Shown here: in pieces, positions 23,301-33,673 of the stretch | How positions within the stretch are numbered: position 1 is the stretch's first letter | Layout of the letters: each line of letters begins with the position of its first letter | Origin: Chloromonas sp. AAM2 | Lineage: Eukaryota > Chlorophyta > Chlorophyceae > Chlamydomonadales > Chlamydomonadaceae | Assembly: GCA_004335635.1 (NCBI GenBank) | Contig: QAXH01003956.1 | Coordinates: 1-41,054, forward strand | Direction of reading: 5' to 3' | Length of the DNA: 41,054 nt | Translations under genes and position numbers: made by a program | The notes under the pieces: model-generated | Database searches by the model: none | Told to the model about the DNA's origin: nothing | The model's input: the letters and a program-made list of their open reading frames with translations, nothing else

Positions 23301-24180
23301 GCACTGTGGGCCAGTAGCAGCACTGCATGCAGCTCAGCCGACCCTGGTACAGCGTATTTCTGCAGCGCTGCTACTGTGGGGTAATGAAATGCCAGCTGGC
23401 CCACGTGGCCTTCGGGTTGGTGTGTGGCTGGTTGTAAGCGGTTGAGGGCTGCTGAGTAAAGGAGCTGCTGGTGGTCCAAGGGGGGCAGCACTGAGGATGG
23501 CACAGCCTACAGAACAGAGCATCACAGAGCAGAGAGCGTCACAGTAATGAAATGGCGAGTGCACATTGCACTGCAAAGCAAGAGGGTGGATTGGTGGCAT
23601 TACAGGGGTTTGCGGGAAGTTTTCCATCTTGCTTGATACACAAGGAAAACAACATTACGGATGTGACTCGCATAGAACAGAACACGGCATGCAGATGGAG
23701 CATGAGAACGCAGTGTTTAAGTGGTCTCCCTGTGTGGGCTGGTTGTGCTGTGTCCTCCGCATGTCGTGCTGGTAGAAGCTTGCTGTGCTTGTCCTGTACC
23801 TCCCCATGGCTCCATGAGCTGAGCAGCCCCTGCATCCTGAGCTGCCAGTCCTGGCCACCTGTGCTTGTCCTACCTGGTGAACAAATGAGAAGGACATCCT
23901 TCGCCAAATCTCCTTGAAAGTGGAGAGGCTGGGATCTGCGCCATGCTGAACCTGCAGTTCAAACGAGCATGCATATCAGATTCGTTCATACGACGTGGAC
24001 CACACCGATCGCTGCTGAACAAGCGGCACGCACCTGCAGACAGAAGTTGTCGATAAGCAGGTTCACATCCGCCTCGAACGGCGGCACGCCGGCAGTCCGG
24101 CACACGATGGACGAAACATCGATCAAGTCTTGAATCAAAGGCACCGGCAGAGCTGATTGGCCATCGGCAACCTTAGCCAT
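17376..24180 (-). CDS. SNAPC1: SNAPC1-like protein (snRNA-activating complex subunit 1), enlarged, 8 exons, 1365 aa
   Basis: Minus-strand exons: 24180-24034, 23951-23874, 23506-22193, 21788-21634, 21206-21026, 20566-20262, 19532-18221, 17981-17376; phases 0,0,0,2,0,2,0 close to 4098 nt. SNAPC1 is part of the complex that binds the proximal element of snRNA gene promoters for RNA polymerases II and III. The N terminus matches the family pattern (DVNLLIDNF, then FKEIWRRMSFSFVHQ, residues 39-75); a second block around 455-535 (FMQWRAAV, GIAVLYCLHCLRG, PLALLQPLLELVPLC, ALWSQDVFLVGA) matches the family's following helices. Between them sits a ~370-residue insertion with His-Ala and Gln-rich runs. 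The C-terminal half is disordered, with KRKRGRK (893-899), an AT-hook-like RQRGRPRLGG (1031-1040) and repeated acidic patches. Human SNAPC1 is 368 aa, so this form is unusually long. The exon 6 donor GTGAGT overlaps an in-frame TGA, so a reader ignoring splicing would stop the protein at 727 aa. Homology is by remembered pattern, moderate certainty. Confidence 0.68.
18593..18622 (-). other. AT-hook-like motif in the SNAPC1-like protein
   Basis: The encoded RQRGRPRLGG contains the RGRP core of AT-hook minor-groove binding motifs flanked by basic residues. It lies in the disordered C-terminal half, away from the conserved fold. Confidence 0.5.
19125..19205 (-). repeat. CAG/CTG-type glutamine-coding tract
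   Basis: On the minus strand this encodes an interrupted Gln/Glu/Lys run (RQQEQQQEKQQEQQQQQEQQ and onward) in exon 7 of the SNAPC1-like gene. The repeat is impure at the DNA level, with CTG, CTT and CTC triplets on the plus strand. Confidence 0.8.
19660..19970 (+). pseudogene. coding-like, A/T-richer fragment inside SNAPC1-like intron 6
   Basis: Within the 729-base intron between 20261 and 19533, the plus strand (antisense to the host gene) has an open stretch reading STSQREHASIKRSVLADICY and AEAIRACFYYLAHQ, and then a second frame reading KVRLENGLVYSFVLKNTKHG. Changing frame near 19853 would join the two into one plausible segment, as in a decayed gene or captured fragment. It is less GC-rich than its surroundings. 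I recognise no family. Confidence 0.25.
22480..22615 (-). repeat. second glutamine-coding CAG/CTG tract
   Basis: CTG-rich on the plus strand, it encodes impure Gln runs (QPQEQQQQEQQQQQERQQER, QTNQQQQQG) inside the long insertion in exon 3 of the SNAPC1-like gene, just before the second conserved block. Confidence 0.8.
22865..22945 (-). repeat. His-Ala dipeptide-coding repeat
   Basis: Alternating GCATGC/GCATGA hexamers encode a run of His-Ala dipeptides with two Ile interruptions (AHAHAHAHAIHAHAHAIHAH). The DNA contains two near-identical 21-base units (GCATGAGCATGGATAGCATGC-like), so it probably grew by slippage. Confidence 0.8.
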
Positions 24181-25577
24181 CGCCTCAGTGCCCAGCAAGC
24201 TCTTGCATCCTTGCGGATGAAGTGCTACCAGTCCTTGTGGGCTGTCCTAACCGGCCATGGCCGCAGCAAGCCAGGCCATGTACCATGTGCTACCCCTTAA
24301 CCGCAGATCAAAGGACAGTATGCGTCAGTCAGCATGCGTCTATACGTCTTGCCTGTTTATCTGTGTTTGCCTCACGGCATTGGGTGTCATACTGCTTCTT
24401 GATTCATCTTACGTGGAAATGCATGGTGGAAGTGTGATTTCAATGTTGGTGAAGAAGACGGAGTGAGAGAGTTGCAAGGCATTGTCCAGGCTTTCTAGAA
24501 CGTACATGAGCACTCCCTGTAGGATGGAACAGCTGGTGATTGAGAGCAAGGCTTTCCACAACAGCACTACAACCCGTTGGTTGGATTGGCTTGATGGCAG
24601 CCACTATGAGGAGTTCATGCAGCTTGCACTTGAGATGGGTTGGCTAGTCCACCATGATGCAGCAGCAGAGAATCTCTTGGCCAACAAAGGCCTCATCCAG
24701 CAGACGCTGCGCCAGCGCAAGCGCAGAGTAGACCATCATTAGACTGGCACAGATCTTGAGCAACACCTCATGCATGAGGTTGAATTGACTCACTGTTGCA
24801 CCTACGCTGCTTGAATCCTTTGGACCTGGATTGAGTGAAGGTTGACCATGGATCCCACCAGCCGAGTCTTATTGCCCCTGTACTGGAAGAGTTGGAAGAG
24901 TTGCTGTCCCAGTGTTGGCAGTGCACCATCGTTCACCAACACATCTGGTTTCACCACACCTCAGTGCAACATGACACTGACTTAAGACTGTCCAGAACTT
25001 CTTTATTGCAGGATCACTGGTGGGTCGACAGAAGCACGTGCCGCCTTGTCATTTCCATGGTATGATCACTGGTGTTGGTCTGCGCAGTGCTGTAGCCGTC
25101 ACTGGCCAAAATTTCTCCTGGCACACTTCAACAACGTCATGATGCAAATGCATATTTAATCTGCTGAGCATGGCTAAGATGCACAATTCGAGTTAATCAC
25201 GTCACTGCTCCATCAGCGGCCTGCGATTTCAAACTTGTCCTACATGCGGATGAGCGTATGCACCAGCAGGTCTAATTGCCTGCATCTGCATCAAGTCACT
25301 GCCCTCTTGGTGTAAAGGTGAGCAACCAACCGGTGAGTTCAGTCAGCCGGCATATTCAAAGGGGAAACCGACGTGTACGGGTTGCCGGTCAAGCAGGACC
25401 GGATGAGCCAGTGGAGCAAGGCCTGTGAGATATAAGGTCACCTCGCGTTTCGCTATCTTGCAAAGTCGTTGATGTGATTGCTACCGTACCCGTAAACGAA
25501 ATCTCAAACTGAGCTCTCAGTCTATCACAGCAGCATATCATCTGTAGTTGGTATATCACGCGCTAGCAAGAGACACC
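24181..25577. promoter_or_regulatory. divergent intergenic region, SNAPC1-like / SAXO-like
   Basis: About 1.4 kb between the two start codons, the longest of the four divergent spacers. Its middle carries a coding-like fragment (24482-24742, listed separately). Near the SAXO-like start there is a TATAAGG at 25431-25437, about 145 bases upstream of the chosen ATG, which could be a TATA-like element. Confidence 0.45.
24482..24742 (+). pseudogene. coding-like open frame of unknown origin, possible element remnant
   Basis: The open frame contains a stretch with protein-like composition and codon use: MEQLVIESKAFHNS, RWLDWLDGSHYEEFMQLALE, then MGWLVHHDAAAENLLANKGL and a basic end LRQRKRRVDHH. Just upstream another frame reads GEEDGVRELQGIVQAF before a stop, as if a longer reading frame had been broken by frameshifts. 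I recognise no family. It may be the decayed remnant of a mobile element, or a small exon of an unannotated gene. No flanking repeats are visible. Confidence 0.35.
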
Positions 25578-28500
25578 ATGGACATGTATGCGTTGCTGCC
25601 AAAGGAGAGGCCGAAGCTGGTGCGAGAAATTGGCCCAAATGTGCATGGGCAGGCCGCGGCGCAGCGCAACCACAGCAAGCTTGTGACGCACTAATCGTTA
25701 GAGTATGAAACGCAAACACAGAAGAAATGTGCTGACATCAGCAGTTATAAGCCGCATGCCGCGCTGCCACCGCAGGCACCTTGCTGCAAGTATGCGAAAA
25801 AGCCATGGGCGGAAGGAACGGTGAGACAGAGCAGATGGTGCACCTGAAGTGGCAGGGTGGATGGGCTGGATGGCATGGAATGTTGCCAGTGGGTGGGAGT
25901 GACTGCCTGGGCAGGAACAGGACTGGGCCAGTCAGCTTCACACTGGTACTCTGCAGCAGAGGCTCTGACTCATCGGACTGTTTTGCATGCAAGCTCGCCT
26001 AATCTCCAAACGCACAGGGTGACGCCAAGTACAGAAAAAGCTAGTGACCTTGCACGTGCCTGCCCGCCATAATTGATAGGCCTACGTGTCCAAGCTGGTG
26101 TGTACTGCTTATCATTACTATTACCTGGAGGTCATCCTTCCTTTGGTTTTGCCCTGCAGCTTGACACTGTGTACCGGAATGACTTTGTGGGCAAGGAGGT
26201 GCCTGCGGAGCGAGCTGTGCGGCCGCATGCAGGTGTGTGCATGCCTGACGTGATGCGATTGATGGGGGGCTGCCTCTCGTGTGTTTGCGTGATGGTTAGC
26301 CAGACGATGGCTTATGATGCTTAAGTTTGTACACAAGGCATAATCAGTTGCCTCTCATTTACTCATTACTTCTGCTCATTTGGATGCGTGGGCGCATGCA
26401 TGCCAGCTCATGGCAAGCGATGAGTGGGCTGCCTCTCATAGTGTTGGCAGAGTGGCCGTGTGATAGGGAGCCAGCCGGTGGAGTGTGAGTAACTGGCATA
26501 AGCAGGTGCCCACATTCACTTCTGTTCAACCGCTCAAGTTGACATGGCAATGGTCAGGCAGACTGCCACACCCTGGCGCATTACTCATGACACCAATTCA
26601 AGCTACTAACAGACCGCTATCGTCTGCTGCTGCAGGCATGAACTTGTTTGGCCCTAAGTTTGATGGCACCACAACCATGAACAACGACTTCAAGGTGAGC
26701 CGGGGCTAGGCTAGGCGGGGTCAAGGCGTGCTGGCAGGCCTGCGGCTGGCGTGATCTGGGCCACAGGCTCGGAGGGTTGAGGTTGTGCAGGTCGTGCACC
26801 TCAATGCTGCCCAGGCTCGGCGTGCACACGGGCAGGGTGGGCGCACAGCTGCCTGTGCAGAGCACAGGTATTTGCATCAACCGGGGCACTCAGCGGGAAC
26901 ACGTTTTGGTTTGATGGGCAGATTGGAATCTCAGGAGGCTCCAGAACACAGTCAGAGTACCGGTGGAGCTGCTGCAACTGGAGGCAAGTGGTCAGTACAG
27001 TGAGGTGGCTTAAATAAGACAGGCGCACGGTCCTAGTGCTACCTTACTGTGTTACCAGTCCCAAGCAAGCGTCATTTGTTGTCTCAGGTGTGGGAGGCCA
27101 AGCGCGAGGGGCCCATCCGGCCGTCCAACACGAAGATGGGCAGTGACGCGCCCTTTGCGGGCCACTCCACCTACCACGGGGACTTCGGGCCCAAGGAAGC
27201 GCCCTATAACAGGGCAAGGCCCAAGCACACATATCAGCCCAACACAGCACCTCTAGAAAGTGAGTCCGTCCTAGTACGTTTGGAGGGAAAGGTGGAGCAG
27301 GGCGATTACGGGTGCCGCGGAGGGTGCTGGGCACACAACAATACACGTGCAGCAGCCGGCTCGTGTAAGACTGGGTGCAGAAGTACAACTGCACACACCA
27401 ACAAAAGGGCCATGTGTACATGTCTGCTCAGGCTTGCGGCATCAACTGTTACGACATGTATATGCACGAGTGAAGTGAAGGCAGATGCAGAAACGGACGC
27501 ACAGCAGGGTCGTGGTGCATGTGCTTGTGCTCTTCCCTGCGCAGGCCAGACCACCCACCGGCATGACTTTGTCCAGCGGGAGACGGTGGCCCCGCCCAAG
27601 GCCGTCACCCGCGGCACCAATATCCCCACCAACGCCGGGCCCTTCGAGGGGCAGTCCCTGTACTCTCAGTCGTACGCGTGAGTGGCATGGCATGGCCATG
27701 CACCACAACAGCTCCGCTGCACGACCGCACATCATGTGTGCAAGCCCATCGGCCACAACGCACGTTGCAATGCAGCAGGAAGTGTGACGGTGCTGGCTCC
27801 TGGGGCAAGACATCCAGGCAACATCTGGTTACAACCTTGCATGTCATCATGGGGCCAACTCAACTCACATTCTGCGTGGCATGGGTTGTGGCTGGCCGCA
27901 GGAAGCAGCCATATGCACGGCGCGAGCCCGTCATTCAGCAAGGAAACTCGGACGTCATGCCAAATGGGGCGTTTGATGGTGAGTGGGACTGTATGCTTGA
28001 GCACGCCTGCTTATCCCACACCACGTAGTACAAAGTGTCTTGCCCACCTGGATGGATGAGGTCCATCACATTCATGACCCGCCACGCCTCACGCCAACTC
28101 AAGTGATGTTGACCGTGCGGCTCAGGATGGCAGGCGCAATGCTCCACTCACTGACTGCAACCCTTGTTTCCTATTCCTTTCTCGTCCTACCCAACCTCGC
28201 CCCAACTTGCCTTGTGCTCTAATGCCCCTGCCCCTGCCAATTGTCAACACACAGCGTCCACCATGTACAACACGAGCTTTGTCCCCAAGGAGCTGTCCCG
28301 TGCGGCGCCCGTCAGGCCGCAGGACGCGCGGCCGCAGACCGCCCAGGGGTGGTACGGGGGCGCGCCCTCAACCGAATACAGGGGGCAGTTTCCCACCAAG
28401 GAGGGCGCAGGTGAGACACTTGTGGTCACAGCTAAGTGCAGTGTCAGTAGTGTTAGTAGTGTAGCAGTACTGCGTCAGTAGCAGCAGCTGTGCGCCATTT

Positions 28501-30142
28501 TGCTGGCAGGATACCAGCCAGGATGGAGACTCGGCTGGTGCCAGCTGCCTAGCACAGCAGCCAGGTCTGGCGCGGAGGCTGAGCGTTCTGTCAAGTACAC
28601 ACGTGTCTCGGCACGTCACATCCGAGCTGACAAGGGATGCAAGCATTCGTGCATTGCATTCATGGATTGCATCAACATTACATGTCAAATCAGCTGTACG
28701 TGATGGTGGTCCGCGTGTTTGGTGTTTGCAGCGGCTGAGCCCATCCGTCAGGCGCGCAGTACGGGTGTGCTGCCCTCGGGCCGGTTTGACGGCAGCACCA
28801 CCATGAACAATGACTACGTGCCCCATGAAGGGCCAGGCACAAAAATGATCCGGCCCAGCCCAGCGTTCGACCATGAAAAGCTGCCGTTTAACGGGCAATC
28901 CACATACCAGGGGGCATTTATACCAAAGGTAGGGACTCAAGGTGTTGACTTGTAAGCAGTATTGTTTTTGTCCATCTTGACACGCAATCATAGGACGGCA
29001 TGCTGAACAGGGTGCAGGAACGGGAAAAGGCGCAGGGGACTGGTAACTAGGAGGGCCTTCAAAGGGTGGCACAGCTGTTGACTCCAAACACTGCGCTGTT
29101 GATCAGCACAATCAACCATTAGGCTGGCGCAAGCATTGAAACTGTGATGCTCTGGCTCGTGTGTCTATGCCCTGCCTTGCTTCTGACGAGGTTGCACGGC
29201 ACAATGTGCAGGATGTACCGTATGAACGGGTGCGCCCCAAGAACGGTTTCCAGCCCAACAACGCGCCCTTTGACGGCACCACCACCCAGCGTGCAGCCTA
29301 CGTGCCCATGGAGATCGCCTACACGTCCCGTGCCGGTGCTCGGCAGGGCAACATCGCCACAGGCCAGCATCCGTTTGAGGTATGTTCTAGCATAGCTCAT
29401 GCAGGATCAATAGCGAAGCAGTCTGGCGTAAATTGAGCACACAAGCAGTGCAGTTCAAGTAGAATAAACAGCACTGACTCTCAGTGCCGGCCTGCGCAGA
29501 ACACACAAAACAACATACATACGAGTTGAGGTAGCCGGCAATCATGTGATGATACAGAGTACCAAGAGCTGCTTCCATCGTCATAACTGATCACAAGTAC
29601 TACAAGTACAGCAGGCATAAGATCAATCGCCAGTGCATCTTGCCTGCAGTAAACAGATGTCTCAGAAGAACTGCTACAGGCACATTGGTCTGCATCTCTC
29701 ATGTTTATGCCCTGCATGCGTGCAGGGCCAGAGCACGTACAAGGACAACTACACACGTATGCCAGGCAGCAAGCGGGACAAGCTTGTGCCCAAGGAAACG
29801 GACAGACAACACGGACCATTCGATGGTAAGTCACTCCTCTGTTGCAAGGGTCTTAAAACGTGTGCCATGTGGGTTTGCTTTAGCTGATGCCGTCGCTTGC
29901 ATAACAGCTCCACTAACCTCTGCCCTTCACTTGAGAGGTTCAACAACAGTATCCTGGCTGGCCACACGTTCGCTTGTGTGTACACTGACGCTTGCCTTCC
30001 TGCCTGTCAAAATGCAGGCACTACCACGTACGGCCAGGACTACATCCAGAAGGAGATTCCAGCGCAGTACCACCGCAGGCGGGACGATGAGTGTGAATCG
30101 TGTGTTGACGGCATCCCAGGCGTCACATGCCGAGATTTCTAG
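25578..30142 (+). CDS. SAXO/MAP6-like axonemal microtubule-binding repeat protein, 12 exons, ~466 aa
   Basis: Exons: 25578-25619 (end uncertain), 25722-25820, 26160-26232, 26636-26694, 27088-27259, 27545-27677, 27902-27978, 28255-28410, 28732-28928, 29212-29379, 29726-29825, 30018-30142. Exons 2-12 close in phase. The protein is an array of units of the form F-[DE]-G-x-[ST]-x-Y-x-x-[DN]-[FY]-x-x-K, for example DTVYRNDFVGKE, FDGTTTMNNDFK, FAGHSTYHGDFGPKE, FEGQSLYSQSYA, FDGSTTMNNDYVPHE, FNGQSTYQGAFIPK, FDGTTTQRAAYVPME, FEGQSTYKDNYTR and GTTTYGQDYIQKE. This matches the Mn-type repeats of stabilizer-of-axonemal-microtubules proteins, which bind and stabilise ciliary and centriolar microtubules. 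A Cys-containing KPHAALPPQAPCCKYAKKPW segment precedes the repeats. The first exon could instead end at 25640 or 25682. It implies the organism builds, or recently built, cilia. Confidence 0.82.
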
Positions 30143-31137
30143 ATTGCCGCCTCAGTGACTTTTTAAGTCGTACACAAGGGCCAAGACTTCGAGGCCAATA
30201 CGTAACTGGCCTCAGGTATGGAACCTACGTGATCTGTTGTATCTGCTGAGCAGATTGGCACATGAATTGCATGTGTCGCAGAAGGGCAGCTCGCTCATGG
30301 ATATGTTTGATGTCCATGCAAGTCACGACATTGACCGGGACATGAGGGCCGCATGTTTTTTTTGTCAGAACCCTTGGGACCTCGTTTGATTTCTGATTTT
30401 TCCAAGAAGCGCAGCTTAGTCTGTAGGCGGACAATGTGAAGCTGTTCTTTTAGACGCGGCAGTCATGCTCGGAAGACTGGAGATGGGCCCGCCTTTCAGG
30501 ACGTAAGGATTTGATCGCTCGTAAGCTATCTATTTCGTTGGCAACTATGGCGTTAGCATGTATGGTGTAAGCTATGGTTGTAGGTCGCCCCACGCCGCGT
30601 TGCCCCGCCAAAATGCAAGCTTGCCGCTCGCGGGCAGAAGGAAAGCGTTCCATTAACTAAGGTCTACTGTTTACACCGTATCCCTTCTCGCATCCAGAAT
30701 AACGCCAGCGTACAAATGCTCGCCATCGGTCCTGGTTCAAGTGTTCTCAACTGTTCCAAGGCTGTCCAAACGTGTCCACAGTACAATCCAGGCCTAACTG
30801 GACAATGCAACTAATCACTAGTCACTAGTCTATTGGCATGTGTATGCCATCTGACACCGTCAGCCTGGTGACGAATGCTAAACGGTCTGGCGTCGCTCAA
30901 ACTCAACCAATAGGCGTAAACATGAAGGCCTGTCTTATAGCTGAACTCGGAGCGAGTACTATTTGGGTCATCCCAGGCAGTTGTGTCTGTGAAGTGTTCG
31001 ACATTGATCTTGACGCGACATGCATGTATGCACTATGCAGGCAATGCACATGCTTCTTGGACAAGGCACTGGCGTTGGACACAAGCCCGACACAGTCGCT
31101 GTCAAGTCTGTGTTTTGCAGCACATTTCACGACCAGC
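30143..31137. other. convergent intergenic region, SAXO-like / inositol phosphatase
   Basis: About 1.0 kb between opposing stop codons, containing both 3' ends. A run of nine T lies near 30356. A minus-strand open frame starting with ATG (30653-30450) is listed separately. No RNA gene recognised. Confidence 0.5.
30450..30653 (-). CDS. small hypothetical open frame, 67 aa
   Basis: The ATG-initiated frame begins MERFPSARERQACILAGQRG and ends LQSSEHDCRV. It is basic with a few hydrophobic residues and no recognised domain. It sits in the spacer between two convergent genes, so it may be only an open frame in a 3' untranslated region. I list it because it is the only ATG-started frame of any size in the spacer; probability of being a gene is low. 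Confidence 0.15.
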   Translation of the reverse strand: MERFPSARERQACILAGQRGVGRPTTIAYTIHANAIVANEIDSLRAIKSLRPERRAHLQSSEHDCRV

Positions 31138-33267
31138 TCATGCTGCAGCCTTGCACCCTGGCGGACTGGGCTCATGCTCACTTGTACCACACCCCTCTAG
31201 GATAGCAGCGATTGGCTGTGCCAATGCTGGGCTGGCCGCCAACACACGTCTTGTCATGATCCCGAACCGCCCCCCTGCGGGGTCCAGGACGCTAGCACCT
31301 GCCTCTGAGGCAATGAGCGAGCCTGCAGCCACGTCCCAACACCCGCCAAACCCAACCTCATAGAATGCATCCACACGGCCACACGCCACACCACACAACC
31401 CGAGTGCGCAGGACCCGCCACACCGCACGGAGCGCATCACCTGCATAGCCACAGGAGGCAAAACAAAGGACACAGCTTAGCGACGTGTACTGGACTTGGG
31501 CATTGGTTCCCTGGACCACTCACAGATCGCTTACCCACAGATGCTCACAGCAACCATTTGTGAGGCATCTGTGAGGCATTGCACTGCCATGACAAGCAGT
31601 GACGTCGTGAAAAGTTAAGCAGTGTGCATTGAACCTGCATCACCTCTGTCTCCACAGCGAGACACCACGGCCAGCAAGAAGACAGCCCAGCAATTGTGCA
31701 ACGATCAAGCATTTTCTGGGTTGGCCCTGCTGCTGCTGCTCACCCACAGGTCCTCGCAAATGGTCAGTAAGCGCCTCAGATGGCCCTGAACCTTGTGGAA
31801 TATGTGCAAGAGAATAACTGTGCAGAGAATTAACCACTTCCTCTAGAAAGGGCAGTCATGCATACCTGCACCTGCCTTAAGCGTGTGGACCACAGTCACG
31901 TGCCACAACCGCTCAAACAACCTTGGCATCCGTGTGTCACGGTACATGCACTCTCCTTTGTTGGCGGATCGTAGGGCCACTCAAATGCCTAAGTGTTACC
32001 TGTGGCTACTACACGGCTCCCTCACCTGTGCCAGCGACTGAATGCGCCCGAACACACGCGCAAAGGTATCAGTGTCGCGTGTGGTGCCGATCTCAGTGGC
32101 CAACAGGGCGTGTGACAGCTGTGTCTCGCCCGAGCAGTAGATGGGCTGGCCGTTCAGGAACGCACCGCCAGCCTGCATCCAACAGGATTGGAAACATTGC
32201 CTATCAGTGCGATGGCGTATGAAGCCGTCTAGGAACCAGACCAACAGAGAAACGCATTGAACTGTAGCCTGGCTTAAGCAGGCACCAGGCTCTTCATGGC
32301 AGGCAACACACTTCGAATGCCTTCCCGGGCTTTGCAAACAGTGCCCAGAACATTTCCTCTGGCTTCGTGAGCTGCTTTACCATTCAAAGAGCATGCCTGC
32401 ATTACTGGCTTCAAGTGCTCCCTCTGACTGCAGACTAATATTTCGGTATCGTTGGCTAGCGCAATAATAATAAATGCATGTCTGATTGAAGACTGGTCTT
32501 CCACAAAGCAAACACGTTGGCTGGCATCCAGCTGCAGTGCTCACCTGAGTGGCTGTAAATAGCTCATTCATCACGGGATTGTACACCACCCCTACGACTG
32601 CCTGTCGGTTGACGACGAGCCCAAGGCTGACACACACGAACGGAAAACCGTGGACGAAGTTGGTCGTTCCATCCAGTGGGTCTGCAAAGCATGTGCAGCA
32701 ATTTCATGCAACTCGGGTTGCCTGCGGACAACTACACATCTTGAAGCATGTTGCACACGAAAAAACCAGGAACTGCGTGGACCTGTCACAGCCAGCAAAC
32801 CAGTACAGTTTGCGAGAGGGAGGACCTGGCTGACCTGCACCCAACCCACTGGTGCCACACGAGATTCTGCGCCACATGATGACGCAGGTTCAATGCGTCC
32901 TTACCGCACATCCATGTGGGTTCGTCGGTCAGCTCAGCCACATGCCCATCTGCCTGGCTGCAGCCCTCCTCTCCGATCAGCTGATGCGTGGGAAAAGCCT
33001 CCTTGATCATACCCATGATCAATTTTTCAGCCTGTGTGCAGGGACGAGCCAGGCCTGAAGTGCATGATGTGGCACCCATGATCATCGCCTGGCACGCGGT
33101 CTGTGACGTCCCACCTTGACATCAGTCTCTGTGACAAGGTCACTGGCATTCTTCTTATGCTCCACCTGTTTGTCTTCTATGAAGGCAGCCTTGATCACAG
33201 CCCCAGCTGCCTTGGCTGCTGCAACTGCCACCCCCAATTCATGATCCCATTTGCCATTGCTGCCCAT
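31138..33267 (-). CDS. VTC4: inositol monophosphatase / L-galactose-1-phosphate phosphatase (VTC4-like), 5 exons, 288 aa
   Basis: Minus-strand exons: 33267-33115, 33031-32905, 32681-32545, 32172-32026, 31440-31138; phases 0,1,0,0 close to 867 nt. The family hydrolyses inositol phosphates with Mg2+, and the plant-type members also dephosphorylate L-galactose-1-phosphate for ascorbate synthesis. Metal-binding motifs are all present: GEEG (residues 71-74), DPLDGTTNF (94-102) and CWDVAAG (Asp224). Plant-type signatures include [40 protein letters not shown] and [20 protein letters not shown], which favour VTC4 over animal IMPA. No targeting peptide is evident. The C terminus beyond the last strand ([13 protein letters not shown]) is extended by a Pro/Gly tail that may be poorly conserved. 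It is head-to-head with PAT1. Confidence 0.95.
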
Positions 33268-33673
33268 TCTACACCGACCACGCGCTGGCAGCAGACAGCC
33301 TGGCAGCTGAGGCAGCCTAAGAGCAACCTGTCTTGTGCAAGCATATAACGGCCATAAACGGCCAGTTGAAATCGAATGGGCAGGTTACAGCCCTGTTTGC
33401 CAGCATTACTGACAACATCTGCTAATTGATTGTGATTGCTCTACTACGTTCCCGGTAGGCTTTATCTGCAAGGCATGGAGATCAACTGACCGACAGATTG
33501 ATCGCCAGGGTTCAGGATGACAGGTAAAGAAGGGTTCTTGATTCAAGAATATTACATCGGAAGTGGACGGGGGTGGAGCTGGGTTTTCCAGCTGTGCAGC
33601 TGCTGACGCCTGCTCCCCAAGACTGCAGTCGTGCAGCATCAACCAAGCGGTAACTCATAAGCACCTTGCTGCC
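33268..33673. promoter_or_regulatory. compact bidirectional promoter region, VTC4-like / PAT1
   Basis: About 406 bp between two divergent start codons must hold both promoters. Just 5' of the phosphatase start, AACGGCCATAAACGGCCAG at about 33347-33365 contains a short direct repeat AACGGCCA. No clear TATA box. Confidence 0.55.

Noticed and set aside
30725..30745. GGTTCAAGT resembling a tRNA B-box
   Set aside because: No A-box or cloverleaf arms could be found at the expected spacing on the same strand, so it is not called a tRNA.
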